DNA of 12,578 nucleotides, from assembly GCA_028717525.1 (NCBI GenBank), contig JAQUNT010000019.1:1-12578 (forward strand). Reading direction: 5' to 3'. The notes below the pieces were generated by a model. It had not been told where the DNA came from, ran no database searches, and saw only the letters and a list, made by a program, of their open reading frames with translations. The stretch comes from Elusimicrobiota bacterium. GTDB taxonomy: Bacteria > Elusimicrobiota > Elusimicrobia > UBA1565 > UBA9628. This document shows positions 1-7,305 of the stretch, piece by piece. Both the position numbers and the translations under genes were made by a program. Numbering within the stretch: the first letter of the stretch is position 1; each line of letters opens with the position of its first letter.

Positions 1-1506
<1,506 letters not shown>

Positions 1507-1547
1507 GGTCTGGGCTCCAGGGGCGCGGAAGATCTCGCCGTCGAGGG

Positions 1548-1556
1548 ATTTTAGCA
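1548..1556 (-). promoter_or_regulatory. Possible extended -10 promoter proximal to glnS
   Basis: On the minus strand the sequence TGCTAAAAT forms an extended -10 (TGn plus TAAAAT) about 40 nt upstream of the glnS ATG and downstream of the hairpin terminator at 1593-1623. I see no convincing -35. If used, it would let glnS be expressed independently of the upstream terminator. This is motif matching only. Confidence 0.35.
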
Positions 1557-1587
1557 ATTTTGGGGGCCCGGGCTTTCCCGTGAGGCC

Positions 1588-1623
1588 TGAAAAAGCCAAA
1601 TCCCCTGTTCGGGGATTTGGCTT
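1588..1623 (-). terminator. Intrinsic terminator or attenuator upstream of glnS
   Basis: A perfect 13-bp inverted repeat (AAGCCAAATCCCC at 1593-1605, its complement at 1611-1623) encloses a 5-nt loop. Read on the minus strand, the second arm runs directly into a TTTTT tract (within 1591-1595). This is the form of a Rho-independent terminator. It lies between the promoter at 1685-1713 and glnS, so it either ends a short RNA or attenuates a glnS leader. The stem is longer than needed for a simple terminator. Confidence 0.75.
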
Positions 1624-1678
1624 ATCCGGCGGCGACGCCGCCTGGAGTCTTCTTTTGGACGCCCCGAGGGGCGGCCAC
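1590..1678 (-). ncRNA. Candidate three-hairpin small RNA or glnS leader
   Basis: The promoter at 1685-1713 would start transcription near 1678 on the minus strand, and the terminator at 1593-1623 would end it about 88 nt later. Between them lie two further compact hairpins: CGCCC-CTCG-GGGCG (1660-1673, a stable four-base loop) and GGCGGC-GTC-GCCGCC (1628-1642). No SD-preceded reading frame is evident in this stretch. It could be a small RNA, or the leader of glnS acting by attenuation. I do not recognise a known riboswitch or RNA family. Promoter, stems and terminator are seen; the RNA itself is inferred. Confidence 0.4.
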
Positions 1679-1684
1679 ATACTC

Positions 1685-1713
1685 AGTCTACCCCCGGTTG
1701 CCGGCCCTGTCAA
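1685..1713 (-). promoter_or_regulatory. Strong sigma-70-like promoter
   Basis: On the minus strand a perfect -35 hexamer TTGACA (1713-1708) is followed by exactly 17 nt and then TAGACT (1690-1685) as the -10. The predicted start is near 1678. This is the best -35/-10 pair in the window. It lies between the tRNA gene and the hairpins upstream of glnS, so it would drive the candidate short RNA or the glnS leader. Confidence 0.65.
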
Positions 1714-1737
1714 GGCCCAAAAAAATCGAAAAAAATC

Positions 1738-1811
1738 TGCCCCCGGCAGGACTTGAACCTGCGACCCTCCCGTTATGAGCGGGGTGCTCTGACCAACTGA
1801 GCTACAGGGGC
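1738..1811 (-). tRNA. tRNA with CAT anticodon (elongator Met, or Ile2)
   Basis: The 74-nt cloverleaf folds cleanly. The acceptor stem is GCCCCTG/CGGGGGC, the D stem is GCTC/GAGC with an AGTTGGTCA loop, the anticodon loop is CTCATAA (anticodon CAT), and the T stem GCAGG/CCTGC has a TTCAAGT loop. The first base pair is G-C and the anticodon stem lacks the three consecutive G-C pairs of initiators, so it is not tRNA-fMet. Elongator Met and lysidine-modified Ile2 share this anticodon loop and I cannot separate them with certainty. CCA is not encoded. The acceptor is followed by two runs of seven T on the transcribed strand, which may help termination. The 5' ten bases overlap the end of alkA. Confidence 0.95.
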
Positions 1812-2761
1812 GACGCGGCGATTGTACCAAGTTTGCCTACAGCCCGTAAGTCCTTCGCAAGGAGGAAGCCTTTTCTAGAGAGGGAATCGAGGAGCAGGTG
1901 AAAATAGATCATTCCCCGATAAGGCCGGAAACGGTCAAGCACCCTGTGCATGGCGTCGTAGCCTGGCCGGCTTCGCAGGCCGCGCCAGCGCTGGAGTTTG
2001 GCCTGGCTGCTCACGTCGTCGGCCGGGAAGACATCGAGGCGCCCCAGGCCGCGCAGCAGCGCATACTCGGCCGTCCAGCGTCCGACGCCGTCAAGCTCGA
2101 GCAGATCGGTCGTCGCCGCGTCATCGCCGCGGTCTTTGAGCGTCTCCAGGTCCAGCTCGCGGCTGGCGACGGCCCGCGCGAGCGTAATGATGTGATGTGC
2201 TTTACTCCGGCTGTAGCCGAGCCGGCGCAGTTTGGGCACGCTCGCGCTCGAGAGATCCCGGGGCCTCGGGAAGGCCGGGCTCTCGCCTCGGCTCAGGCCG
2301 AATTCCCGCGCCAGGCGGCTGAGCAGCAGGATCCCGACATGGAGAGACAACTGCTGGCAGGAGATGCCGTTGATCAGGCTCTCGAAGATGGACTCGAAGC
2401 GGGGCGGCTTGAGGCCTCGGAATCTCTCCACCAGCGACGCGAGCCGGCGGTCGGCGGCGGCGATGCGGTAAAAGGGCTCAAGATCGATGCGCAAGCCAAG
2501 CAGCTTCTCCAGGGCCGCGGTCGCGGCCGCTCGCCTTCTTGCGGTCAGGCGTCCGCCGGGAAAGCCGACCCGCAGCCGCGGCCTCTCGGGCGGTCCGGCC
2601 TGGGAGACTTCGGCTTCCTCCGGCAAGCCGTCAAGGACCAGGACCCGCCGGTAGGTCCGGCCGTCCCAGCGATCGATAGCGTTGGTGGGCAGCCTGCGCA
2701 GCGCCCAGACCGTGAAATCCAGCCGGAAGGGCGCCGCGGCGGCAAGGTCGAACGTCGACAT
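1802..2761 (-). CDS. alkA: DNA-3-methyladenine glycosylase, AlkA-like (HhH-GPD)
   Basis: Predicted base-excision repair glycosylase that removes alkylated purines from DNA. The 319-residue product has an N-terminal AlkA-N-like region, then the HhH-GPD fold. The segment [18 protein letters not shown] (127-144) matches the core helices. The helix-hairpin-helix [14 protein letters not shown] (220-233) is followed by DVFPADD, whose second Asp (about residue 249) corresponds to catalytic D238 of E. coli AlkA. It is last in the minus-strand cluster, starting 15 nt after the ferredoxin stop. I see only a weak SD before the ATG. Oddly, the TAG stop is formed by the T8-A9-G10 bases of the adjacent tRNA gene, so the last codons lie in the tRNA acceptor stem. 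Substrate range cannot be read from sequence. Confidence 0.88.
   Translation of the reverse strand: MSTFDLAAAAPFRLDFTVWALRRLPTNAIDRWDGRTYRRVLVLDGLPEEAEVSQAGPPERPRLRVGFPGGRLTARRRAAATAALEKLLGLRIDLEPFYRIAAADRRLASLVERFRGLKPPRFESIFESLINGISCQQLSLHVGILLLSRLAREFGLSRGESPAFPRPRDLSSASVPKLRRLGYSRSKAHHIITLARAVASRELDLETLKDRGDDAATTDLLELDGVGRWTAEYALLRGLGRLDVFPADDVSSQAKLQRWRGLRSRPGYDAMHRVLDRFRPYRGMIYFHLLLDSLSRKGFLLAKDLRAVGKLGTIAASPL
1821..1826 (-). promoter_or_regulatory. Possible tRNA promoter -10 inside alkA
   Basis: TACAAT on the minus strand would place the transcript start near 1814, three bases before the mature tRNA 5' end at 1811. It lies within the last codons of alkA (part of Gly-Thr-Ile). A TTACGG lies 17 nt upstream as a weak -35. 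It would let the tRNA be transcribed independently of the upstream cluster. Confidence 0.45.
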
Positions 2762-2776
2762 TCGAATGGACCCAAG

Positions 2777-3037
2777 TCAAGCGTCTATGGACACATCCGT
2801 CTTGGGGACCGCGACGCACGTCAAGATCATGTTCTGCGCCCGGTCTTCATCCTGCAGCCCGTCCTGGGTCTCCATCTGCACTTCTCCGGACAGCAATTTG
2901 ACCTTGCAGGTCCCGCAGATCCCCACCCTGCAGACATTGTCTATTTGGATTCCATTGCCCTCCGCGCATTCCAGGATGCTGGCGAATCTGGCATCCCACT
3001 CAACCGTCTTGTTTGACTTCACGAATGTGATCCTCAA
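2777..3037 (-). CDS. Plant-type [2Fe-2S] ferredoxin (TTG start)
   Basis: Small electron carrier of 86 residues. The cysteines C36, C41, C44 and C74 give the CX4CX2CX29C pattern of plant/adrenodoxin-type [2Fe-2S] ferredoxins, in CRVGICGTC and LTC contexts. The start is a TTG at 3037 whose TGA overlaps the stop of the upstream DUF488 gene (TTGA). A strong GGGGAGG sits 7 nt upstream, which decides this start. The frame continues open further upstream, but that part lies under the DUF488 gene in another frame and has no ferredoxin sequence. Its partner oxidoreductase is not evident. Neighbouring redox and iron proteins (CPYC thioredoxin-fold, hemerythrin) suggest a shared redox context, which is inference. 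Confidence 0.9.
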   Translation of the reverse strand: MRITFVKSNKTVEWDARFASILECAEGNGIQIDNVCRVGICGTCKVKLLSGEVQMETQDGLQDEDRAQNMILTCVAVPKTDVSIDA

Positions 3038-3615
3038 CTGGCGACCTCCCCAGGCGCAGCGACTGCCCCTGGCTGCGGGTAGGTCACATGCTCGCCTTGG
3101 ACCTTGGCGATCCTTGTCAAAGCGTGGGGCTTGGCGTTGCCGGGACTGAAAATATTCCGCACCGCGATGCCTCGCGCGGTGAGCGCATCGGCGATCAAGG
3201 AGCGGTGGCAGCGCCATGGGACAGCCTCGGCGCACATGATGGCTGCGGGTTTGCGGGCCGCCTGGGAGATGAGCCGCCCCAAGGCCGCTTGAAATCGCTC
3301 GGTCTGCATGTAGTCGGCGAAGCCCCGGAACGAGGCATTGCGCCAGCCCTGGTTGACCGTCAAGCCCGCCCTGGCATGCCGCAGCCCGCCCAGGTCCTTC
3401 ATGTGCCGATATCCGATGCGGCGATTGCGCAGGGCCTTGCCCAGGGTCTCCATGTTGAACTGCGGATTATGCCGGGAACGCGGGATGCTCCGGACGTCCA
3501 CCAGTTGCCGGATCCCGTGCGCCCGGAGCAGAGCGACAAGATCCTCAAGAGACCGCGTCGAATGGCCGACCGTGAAGATCGTTCCGGCCGCAGCCGCAGA
3601 AGTCCTAAGGTCCAT
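3034..3615 (-). CDS. DUF488 family protein
   Basis: The 193-residue protein matches the DUF488 family. It has TVGHSTRSLEDLVALLRAHG near the N terminus (15-34), VDVRSIPRSRHNPQFN (39-54), and the signature CAEAVPWRCHRSLIADAL (128-145), with its conserved Cys, Glu, Cys and His. The family's biochemical function is not established; the conserved Cys/His cluster suggests metal binding or catalysis. The ATG lies two bases after the DUF929 stop and no clear SD precedes it, so translation is probably coupled. It ends by overlapping the ferredoxin start. Confidence 0.9.
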   Translation of the reverse strand: MDLRTSAAAAGTIFTVGHSTRSLEDLVALLRAHGIRQLVDVRSIPRSRHNPQFNMETLGKALRNRRIGYRHMKDLGGLRHARAGLTVNQGWRNASFRGFADYMQTERFQAALGRLISQAARKPAAIMCAEAVPWRCHRSLIADALTARGIAVRNIFSPGNAKPHALTRIAKVQGEHVTYPQPGAVAAPGEVAS

Positions 3616-3617
3616 GA

Positions 3618-4253
3618 CTAGGGCGCGGGCGTTCCATGAACGAGGACGCTCTGGGCTTGCTCCACCAAGCCCGCGATCTCGGGTTCCCTGAAGAGCTGCA
3701 ACGGCAAACCGGCCAGGCAGGCCAGGGCGCAGATCACGTTCGCTTCGGTCTCGACCGCCTGACCGAGCGATGTCGCGCGATCTTGGGCCTGGGCTTGCGC
3801 CTGCGAGAACGAGAGTCCGGCCAGCAGCGACAGCTTGACGCCTGAGCCGACCTGCGTGAAGCGGCCCCCGATCAGGAGGAACGGGATGTAGCCTTTCGGG
3901 TCGAACTTCCTCACCAGCGGAGCGTCGGCCTGGGCAGGCTTCTGCAGCGGCCGGAACTCCCGGTCATCCGTCTCGCACGCGGCGAATTCCACGTGCTCGC
4001 TGCCGTAGGCGGCGGAAGCGAAATCATAGGTGGGCAGATCCAGCCATGGCTCGTCCCGGGAAGCGCTGGAACTCTCCTTGAGCCCGCTCCAGCGGCCGAA
4101 CCGCTCCAGCGCGCGCACGATGGCCCACCTTTCGCCCGCGCAGTACGGGCAATAGCCGGCGCTCATGAAATAGACATACAGTTTGCCGTTGCGCCTGAGA
4201 GTCTCCGTCCCGGCTTCGATGAATCTGCCCAAGATCCTCCGTGGTTTGTCCAT
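3618..4253 (-). CDS. DUF929 thioredoxin-fold protein with CPYC motif
   Basis: Around residues 26-50 the product reads YVYFMSAGYCPYC followed by AGERWAIVRALERFG. This is the DUF929 pattern: a thioredoxin-like strand, a CPYC redox pair (C35, C38) and a helix beginning GERW. A later segment, KGYIPFLLIGGRFTQVGSG, matches the cis-Pro and strand region of thioredoxin folds. No signal peptide or membrane helix is visible, so it is probably cytoplasmic, although some relatives are exported. The ATG at 4253 is chosen because GAGG lies 6 nt upstream; an in-frame TTG at 4259 lacks comparable spacing. It follows the hemerythrin gene after about 20 nt. A thiol-disulfide role is inferred from the CPYC motif. 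Confidence 0.85.
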   Translation of the reverse strand: MDKPRRILGRFIEAGTETLRRNGKLYVYFMSAGYCPYCAGERWAIVRALERFGRWSGLKESSSASRDEPWLDLPTYDFASAAYGSEHVEFAACETDDREFRPLQKPAQADAPLVRKFDPKGYIPFLLIGGRFTQVGSGVKLSLLAGLSFSQAQAQAQDRATSLGQAVETEANVICALACLAGLPLQLFREPEIAGLVEQAQSVLVHGTPAP

Positions 4254-4274
4254 CTTCAACCTCGCAACTACATC

Positions 4275-4868
4275 TTAGCGCGGCCTGATAAAATCCCGGT
4301 CAAGCCGGCTCTGCCCCTCTTTTGATTGCGTCGCGGCCCTCAATTCATCCGCCAGCTCTTCAAGTCGATGATGGTTCTCCCGGCCGATCCGCTCTTCCAC
4401 GGCCTCGAATCGCTCCAGGAGGCTCTTCTGCTCCTCAGCCGAGAGCAGTTTGTCGGTCATCGGAAACAGCAGAAAATTCTCTTTCCAGATATGGCCCGGA
4501 TACAGCGCCACGAGTCCGCGTAAGGCCTCCAACAGGGATTCGCGCCGGCGCGGCGCGCTTGCCGGGGAATCGGCCGCCAGGGTCAGCTGGGCGACCAGCT
4601 TCCTGCCCGACTCGTGCTCGTGGGTGAGGGCTCCGAGAGGGCATCCGGTCACCGGCACGCCTTTGCGCACAAGCAGAGGAAAGAGGATGCGTTCCTCCTT
4701 CTCATGGTGGCAATTCTCGACGTAATCGCGCATGAAGCGGATGATACGGCCAAGGACCTCCTGGTCGGGCCCCTCTGCGGGATTGTCAGCGAGCGCGGCT
4801 GCGCAGGCGATGACCTTTTCAATGGCGTGGTGCTCTTCTTCGAGGATCTTTGTGGCGCTGCTCTCCAT
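4275..4868 (-). CDS. Hemerythrin HHE-domain protein
   Basis: The 197-residue protein carries the hemerythrin-like iron ligand pattern in a four-helix arrangement: EEEHH (H13, H14), NCHHEKEE (H54, H55, E58/E59), LTHEHESG (H83, H85) and PGHIWKENFLLFP (H126, E130). Such proteins bind a non-heme di-iron centre and take part in O2, NO or peroxide sensing or repair of iron centres; which applies here cannot be told. The charged C-terminal helix resembles longer cytoplasmic HHE proteins. An AGGGGG lies 5 nt before the ATG. It is the first gene of the minus-strand cluster and is divergent from the gene at 4917. Confidence 0.92.
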   Translation of the reverse strand: MESSATKILEEEHHAIEKVIACAAALADNPAEGPDQEVLGRIIRFMRDYVENCHHEKEERILFPLLVRKGVPVTGCPLGALTHEHESGRKLVAQLTLAADSPASAPRRRESLLEALRGLVALYPGHIWKENFLLFPMTDKLLSAEEQKSLLERFEAVEERIGRENHHRLEELADELRAATQSKEGQSRLDRDFIRPR

Positions 4869-4890
4869 GAGGCCCCCTTTCTCACGGCAT

Positions 4891-4907
4891 GCCTAAATGT
4901 GCTAGGC
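4891..4907. promoter_or_regulatory. Small dyad in divergent intergenic region
   Basis: GCCTA-AATGTGC-TAGGC is a 5-bp inverted repeat centred in the 48-bp gap between the hemerythrin and membrane-protein genes. Its right arm overlaps a weak -10-like TAGGCT (4903-4908) that would start transcription near 4915, two bases before the ATG at 4917. It might be an operator, but arms of 5 bp can arise by chance. Confidence 0.2.
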
Positions 4908-4916
4908 TCAGCTGAC

Positions 4917-5540
4917 ATGGGCGCCCCGGCCGACTTCGCCTGGCACGTCTGCCAGCGCCGCCAGGAGTACCAGGGCGAGAGCCGCGCCAACCTCCTGCGC
5001 GTCTGCGCCATCGCCGCCTTCTACGCGGTGGAGCTGGTCAACTACCGCGGCCTGGACCTGCTCGGCCTGCACCTGCCCAAGGTGGCCGGCGTGGACTGGC
5101 GCTTCCACCTGGCCATGACCGTCCTGGCCGGGGCCTGGGCCCTCACCGGCTGGGCCGTGCTCGTGCTCCTGCGCGCCGGGTTCTTCCCGGGCCGGCTCAA
5201 GTTCGCCTCCACCGCCTGCGACCTGGCCTACCTCACCGCCATCCTGCTCGTGGCCGACGGCCCCAAGAGCCCCTTGGCCGTCGCCTACTTCCCCCTCCTG
5301 GCTTTGGCCGGCTTGCGCTTCGACCTGGCCTTGGTGCGCTTCGCGGGCGCGGGCGCGGGCCTCGGCTACGCCTTGCTCCTGGCGCACAGCGCCTGGCTGC
5401 GGCCCGAAGCCCTCGTGCCCGGCTACGCCGCGGTCACTTTCCTGCTGGCCCTGGCCTTCACCGCGGTCTGGCTCGGCCAGGTCATCCGCCGCAGCCGGGA
5501 CTTGGCGCGGGACTACGCCTCGCGCCGGGACCGGCCATGA
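4917..5540 (+). CDS. Six-helix membrane protein of unknown function
   Basis: The 207-residue product is strongly hydrophobic, with about six predicted membrane segments near residues 26-42, 64-86, 97-113, 120-136, 141-159 and 168-189. A short cytoplasmic-looking N terminus precedes them and a basic tail (RRSRDLARDYASRRDRP) follows. It resembles the stand-alone form of membrane input modules found at the front of sensor kinases or cyclases, but I see no catalytic domain. The start at 4917 is chosen because the upstream open frame lies under the hemerythrin gene on the opposite strand. There is no SD, and a -10-like hexamer lies just upstream. It overlaps the next gene by ATGA, so the two are probably co-translated. 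Confidence 0.75.
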   Translation: MGAPADFAWHVCQRRQEYQGESRANLLRVCAIAAFYAVELVNYRGLDLLGLHLPKVAGVDWRFHLAMTVLAGAWALTGWAVLVLLRAGFFPGRLKFASTACDLAYLTAILLVADGPKSPLAVAYFPLLALAGLRFDLALVRFAGAGAGLGYALLLAHSAWLRPEALVPGYAAVTFLLALAFTAVWLGQVIRRSRDLARDYASRRDRP

Positions 5541-5983
5541 GCGACGAGTCCCCCCATCCGGTCTGCCCGCACTGCAGCAGCGACATCCTGCGGCCCGCCC
5601 CCTGCTGCTGGCTCTGCGGCCGGCCCCTGCCCGACGAGCTCGTGGAGCGCCTCGTGGTGGAGGACGTGCTGCGCCGCCCCGTCACCTTGGCCGGCGGCGC
5701 GGACCAGGACTCCTCCCATTTCGGGCTGATCTTCCTCTTGGCCTGCCTGGCCGCGGGCGGCTTCACGGTCTCCGCGAAGTTCGGCTGGCTCTTCTTGGCC
5801 TTGCTCCTGCCCGCGGGCCTCTGGCTGGTCATGGAGAGCATCCCCGCCTTCTCGCGCCGGTGGTCGGGCGCGGCCTGGACCGCGGCCGCGCTCGTCGTGA
5901 TGCCGCTGGGCCTCATCGCGGCCCTGGTCTCGGCCGGTCTGGCGGGCCTGCCGGGCGGCTCTTTGCTGCGCCTGCTGCGCTGA
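5537..5983 (+). CDS. Zinc-ribbon membrane protein of unknown function
   Basis: The 148-residue protein starts with a zinc-ribbon-like pair, CPHC (C10, C13) and CWLC (C24, C27). An acidic linker follows, then three hydrophobic segments near residues 62-80, 82-101 and 113-137. The arrangement suggests a cytoplasmic metal-binding knuckle anchored to the membrane. The ATGA overlap with the upstream membrane protein points to a functional pair. I do not recognise the family. It ends 12 nt before the convergent end of the histidine kinase gene, with no room for a terminator. Confidence 0.8.
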   Translation: MSDESPHPVCPHCSSDILRPAPCCWLCGRPLPDELVERLVVEDVLRRPVTLAGGADQDSSHFGLIFLLACLAAGGFTVSAKFGWLFLALLLPAGLWLVMESIPAFSRRWSGAAWTAAALVVMPLGLIAALVSAGLAGLPGGSLLRLLR

Positions 5984-5995
5984 GCCCGGGCCGCC

Positions 5996-7222
5996 CTAGC
6001 GGTCCGGCTTGCCGTCCCAGGCCGAGAGGTCGAAGGCGAAGCGCGTGCCCTGGCCGGGCGCGCTCTTGACGTCGAGGCGAGCCCCGTGCAACCCGAGGAG
6101 CTCGTTGATCAGCGCGATCCCCACGCCGAAGCCCTTGTGCCGACCGCCCCGCTGCTCCGCTGGGGCGGGCTCGGGCTCGGGCTCGGAGTAGAGCTTGGCG
6201 ACCTGCTCGCTCGACATCCCGACCCCCGTGTCCTGGATCGAGAACCTGGCCCAGAGTTCTCCCATCGGGGCCACGCGCACCACGATGACGCCTCCGGACG
6301 GCGTGTACTTGACGGCGTTGGTCAGGAGGTTGCTGATGATGATGGAAAGGGCCGCCGCGTCGGCCAATACCAGGACGGGGTGAACCGGGAACTCCGTGAG
6401 CACTTCCAAGCGGTTGTTCTCGACCACGGGCCGCAGGACGGCGATGGCGTCGCGCGCCACGCCGCACAGGTCGGTCCGGGACATCTCCAGCTTCAGGCGC
6501 CCCGACTCGATGCGGTCCATGGTCAGGAAGCTCTCCGTGGAGACGCGCAGGCGGCTCAGGACGCTGTCCAGGATCGCGAAGGCGCCCTCCCGCGAGCACA
6601 ACGGCTGGGGGCCCTCAGGCTCATGGAGCACCTTCAGGGCCAGCTTCATGTTGGTCAGGTAGTTCGCGTATTCATGGCTGACCAGCGAGATCAAGCCGGT
6701 CTTCAGGCGCGCGGTTTGCTCCGCGGTCTTGCGCGCGTCGCGTTCCTGCAGGTAGCGCCTGATCATCACCAGCAGTCCGACATAGAACATGAAAGAGCCG
6801 AAGCGGATCGCCGCGTTCCAGACGCCCGTCATCCAATTGCCGGAGAACTCTCCCGAGAGGCGCGCCACGGCCAGCCAGCCGGCGGCGCAGAGCAGCGGCA
6901 CGGCCACCGTCCACGCCCCGCCCAGGCACAGGGTCGCCCCGGCGATCGGGACGAGGTATAGGATCGAGAGGCTGAACTGCGGGCCGGCCCGGTAGTCCAG
7001 CAGCCAGATGGCCGCCAGCATCGCCCACACCAGCACCGCGACGCCGCCGCGATGGAGGCAGCGCATGGGATCGGGCAGGCCCTGAAGCCAGGACACCCAG
7101 CGCGGCGGGGCATTGTCCGGCCGGGCTGACGGCCCGTCGGCCGGCGGACTCTCCCGGCGCGCAGGCGGAGTCCGGCGCCCGCTCTCGCGGCGGGTGCCGT
7201 TGCCCTGGGCGTTTGGCCGCAT
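5996..7222 (-). CDS. Membrane sensor histidine kinase (orphan)
   Basis: The 408-residue product begins with a basic, Pro-rich cytoplasmic tail. About four to five membrane segments follow between residues 60 and 155, then a short coiled linker (YLQERDARKTAEQTARLKT) and the kinase core. The phosphoacceptor box is SLVSHEYANYLTNMKLAL with H183; it keeps HExxN but lacks the usual Pro. The ATPase domain has the N box NLLTNAVKYTP (298-308), G1 DTGVGM (331-336) and G2 GFGVGIALI (364-372). The ATP lid carries a low-complexity SEPEPEPAPAEQ segment. The ATG at 7222 is chosen because AAGGA lies 8 nt upstream; the frame also opens at a TTG at 7243. No response regulator is encoded nearby, so its partner is elsewhere. 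The signal is unknown. Confidence 0.93.
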   Translation of the reverse strand: MRPNAQGNGTRRESGRRTPPARRESPPADGPSARPDNAPPRWVSWLQGLPDPMRCLHRGGVAVLVWAMLAAIWLLDYRAGPQFSLSILYLVPIAGATLCLGGAWTVAVPLLCAAGWLAVARLSGEFSGNWMTGVWNAAIRFGSFMFYVGLLVMIRRYLQERDARKTAEQTARLKTGLISLVSHEYANYLTNMKLALKVLHEPEGPQPLCSREGAFAILDSVLSRLRVSTESFLTMDRIESGRLKLEMSRTDLCGVARDAIAVLRPVVENNRLEVLTEFPVHPVLVLADAAALSIIISNLLTNAVKYTPSGGVIVVRVAPMGELWARFSIQDTGVGMSSEQVAKLYSEPEPEPAPAEQRGGRHKGFGVGIALINELLGLHGARLDVKSAPGQGTRFAFDLSAWDGKPDR

Positions 7223-7242
7223 AGATATGGTCCTTGAATACA

Positions 7243-7272
7243 ATTTTAGCCACAGTGGGGCCGCTTTGCCAC
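7243..7272 (-). promoter_or_regulatory. Possible histidine kinase promoter
   Basis: On the minus strand TAAAAT (7248-7243) is preceded after 18 nt by GTGGCA (7272-7267), a weak -35. The predicted start near 7236 gives a 14-nt leader that contains the AAGGA ribosome site at 7231-7235. The three GTCAG repeats at 7281-7305 lie just upstream of the -35. Confidence 0.35.
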
Positions 7273-7280
7273 TTCGCGCA

Positions 7281-7305
7281 GTCAGGATTTGTCAGCGCTT
7301 GTCAG
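7281..7305. repeat. Three GTCAG direct repeats at 10-bp spacing
   Basis: GTCAG occurs at 7281-7285, 7291-7295 and 7301-7305, exactly one helical turn apart; the last two extend to TTGTCAG. They lie upstream of the likely histidine kinase promoter and overlap the last codons of the B3/B4 gene. The phasing suits a tandem regulator site, but no protein can be named. Confidence 0.4.

Noticed and set aside
1509..1680. Fifty-eight extra N-terminal codons of glnS from an ATG at 1680
   Set aside because: The frame is open, but it spans a perfect terminator hairpin, shows no GlnRS-like sequence, and the ATG at 1506 has its own GGAG. A leaderless start at 1680 remains a remote possibility because the predicted transcript start falls there.
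3038..3235. Extended N terminus for the ferredoxin
   Set aside because: This part lies under the DUF488 gene in another frame, while the TTG at 3037 has a strong SD and gives a normal-length ferredoxin.
6160..6200. Glu-Pro repeat in the kinase ATP lid as a further copy of the palindromic element
   Set aside because: The sequence does not align with the element consensus and lacks its stems. It is simple GAGCCC repetition.
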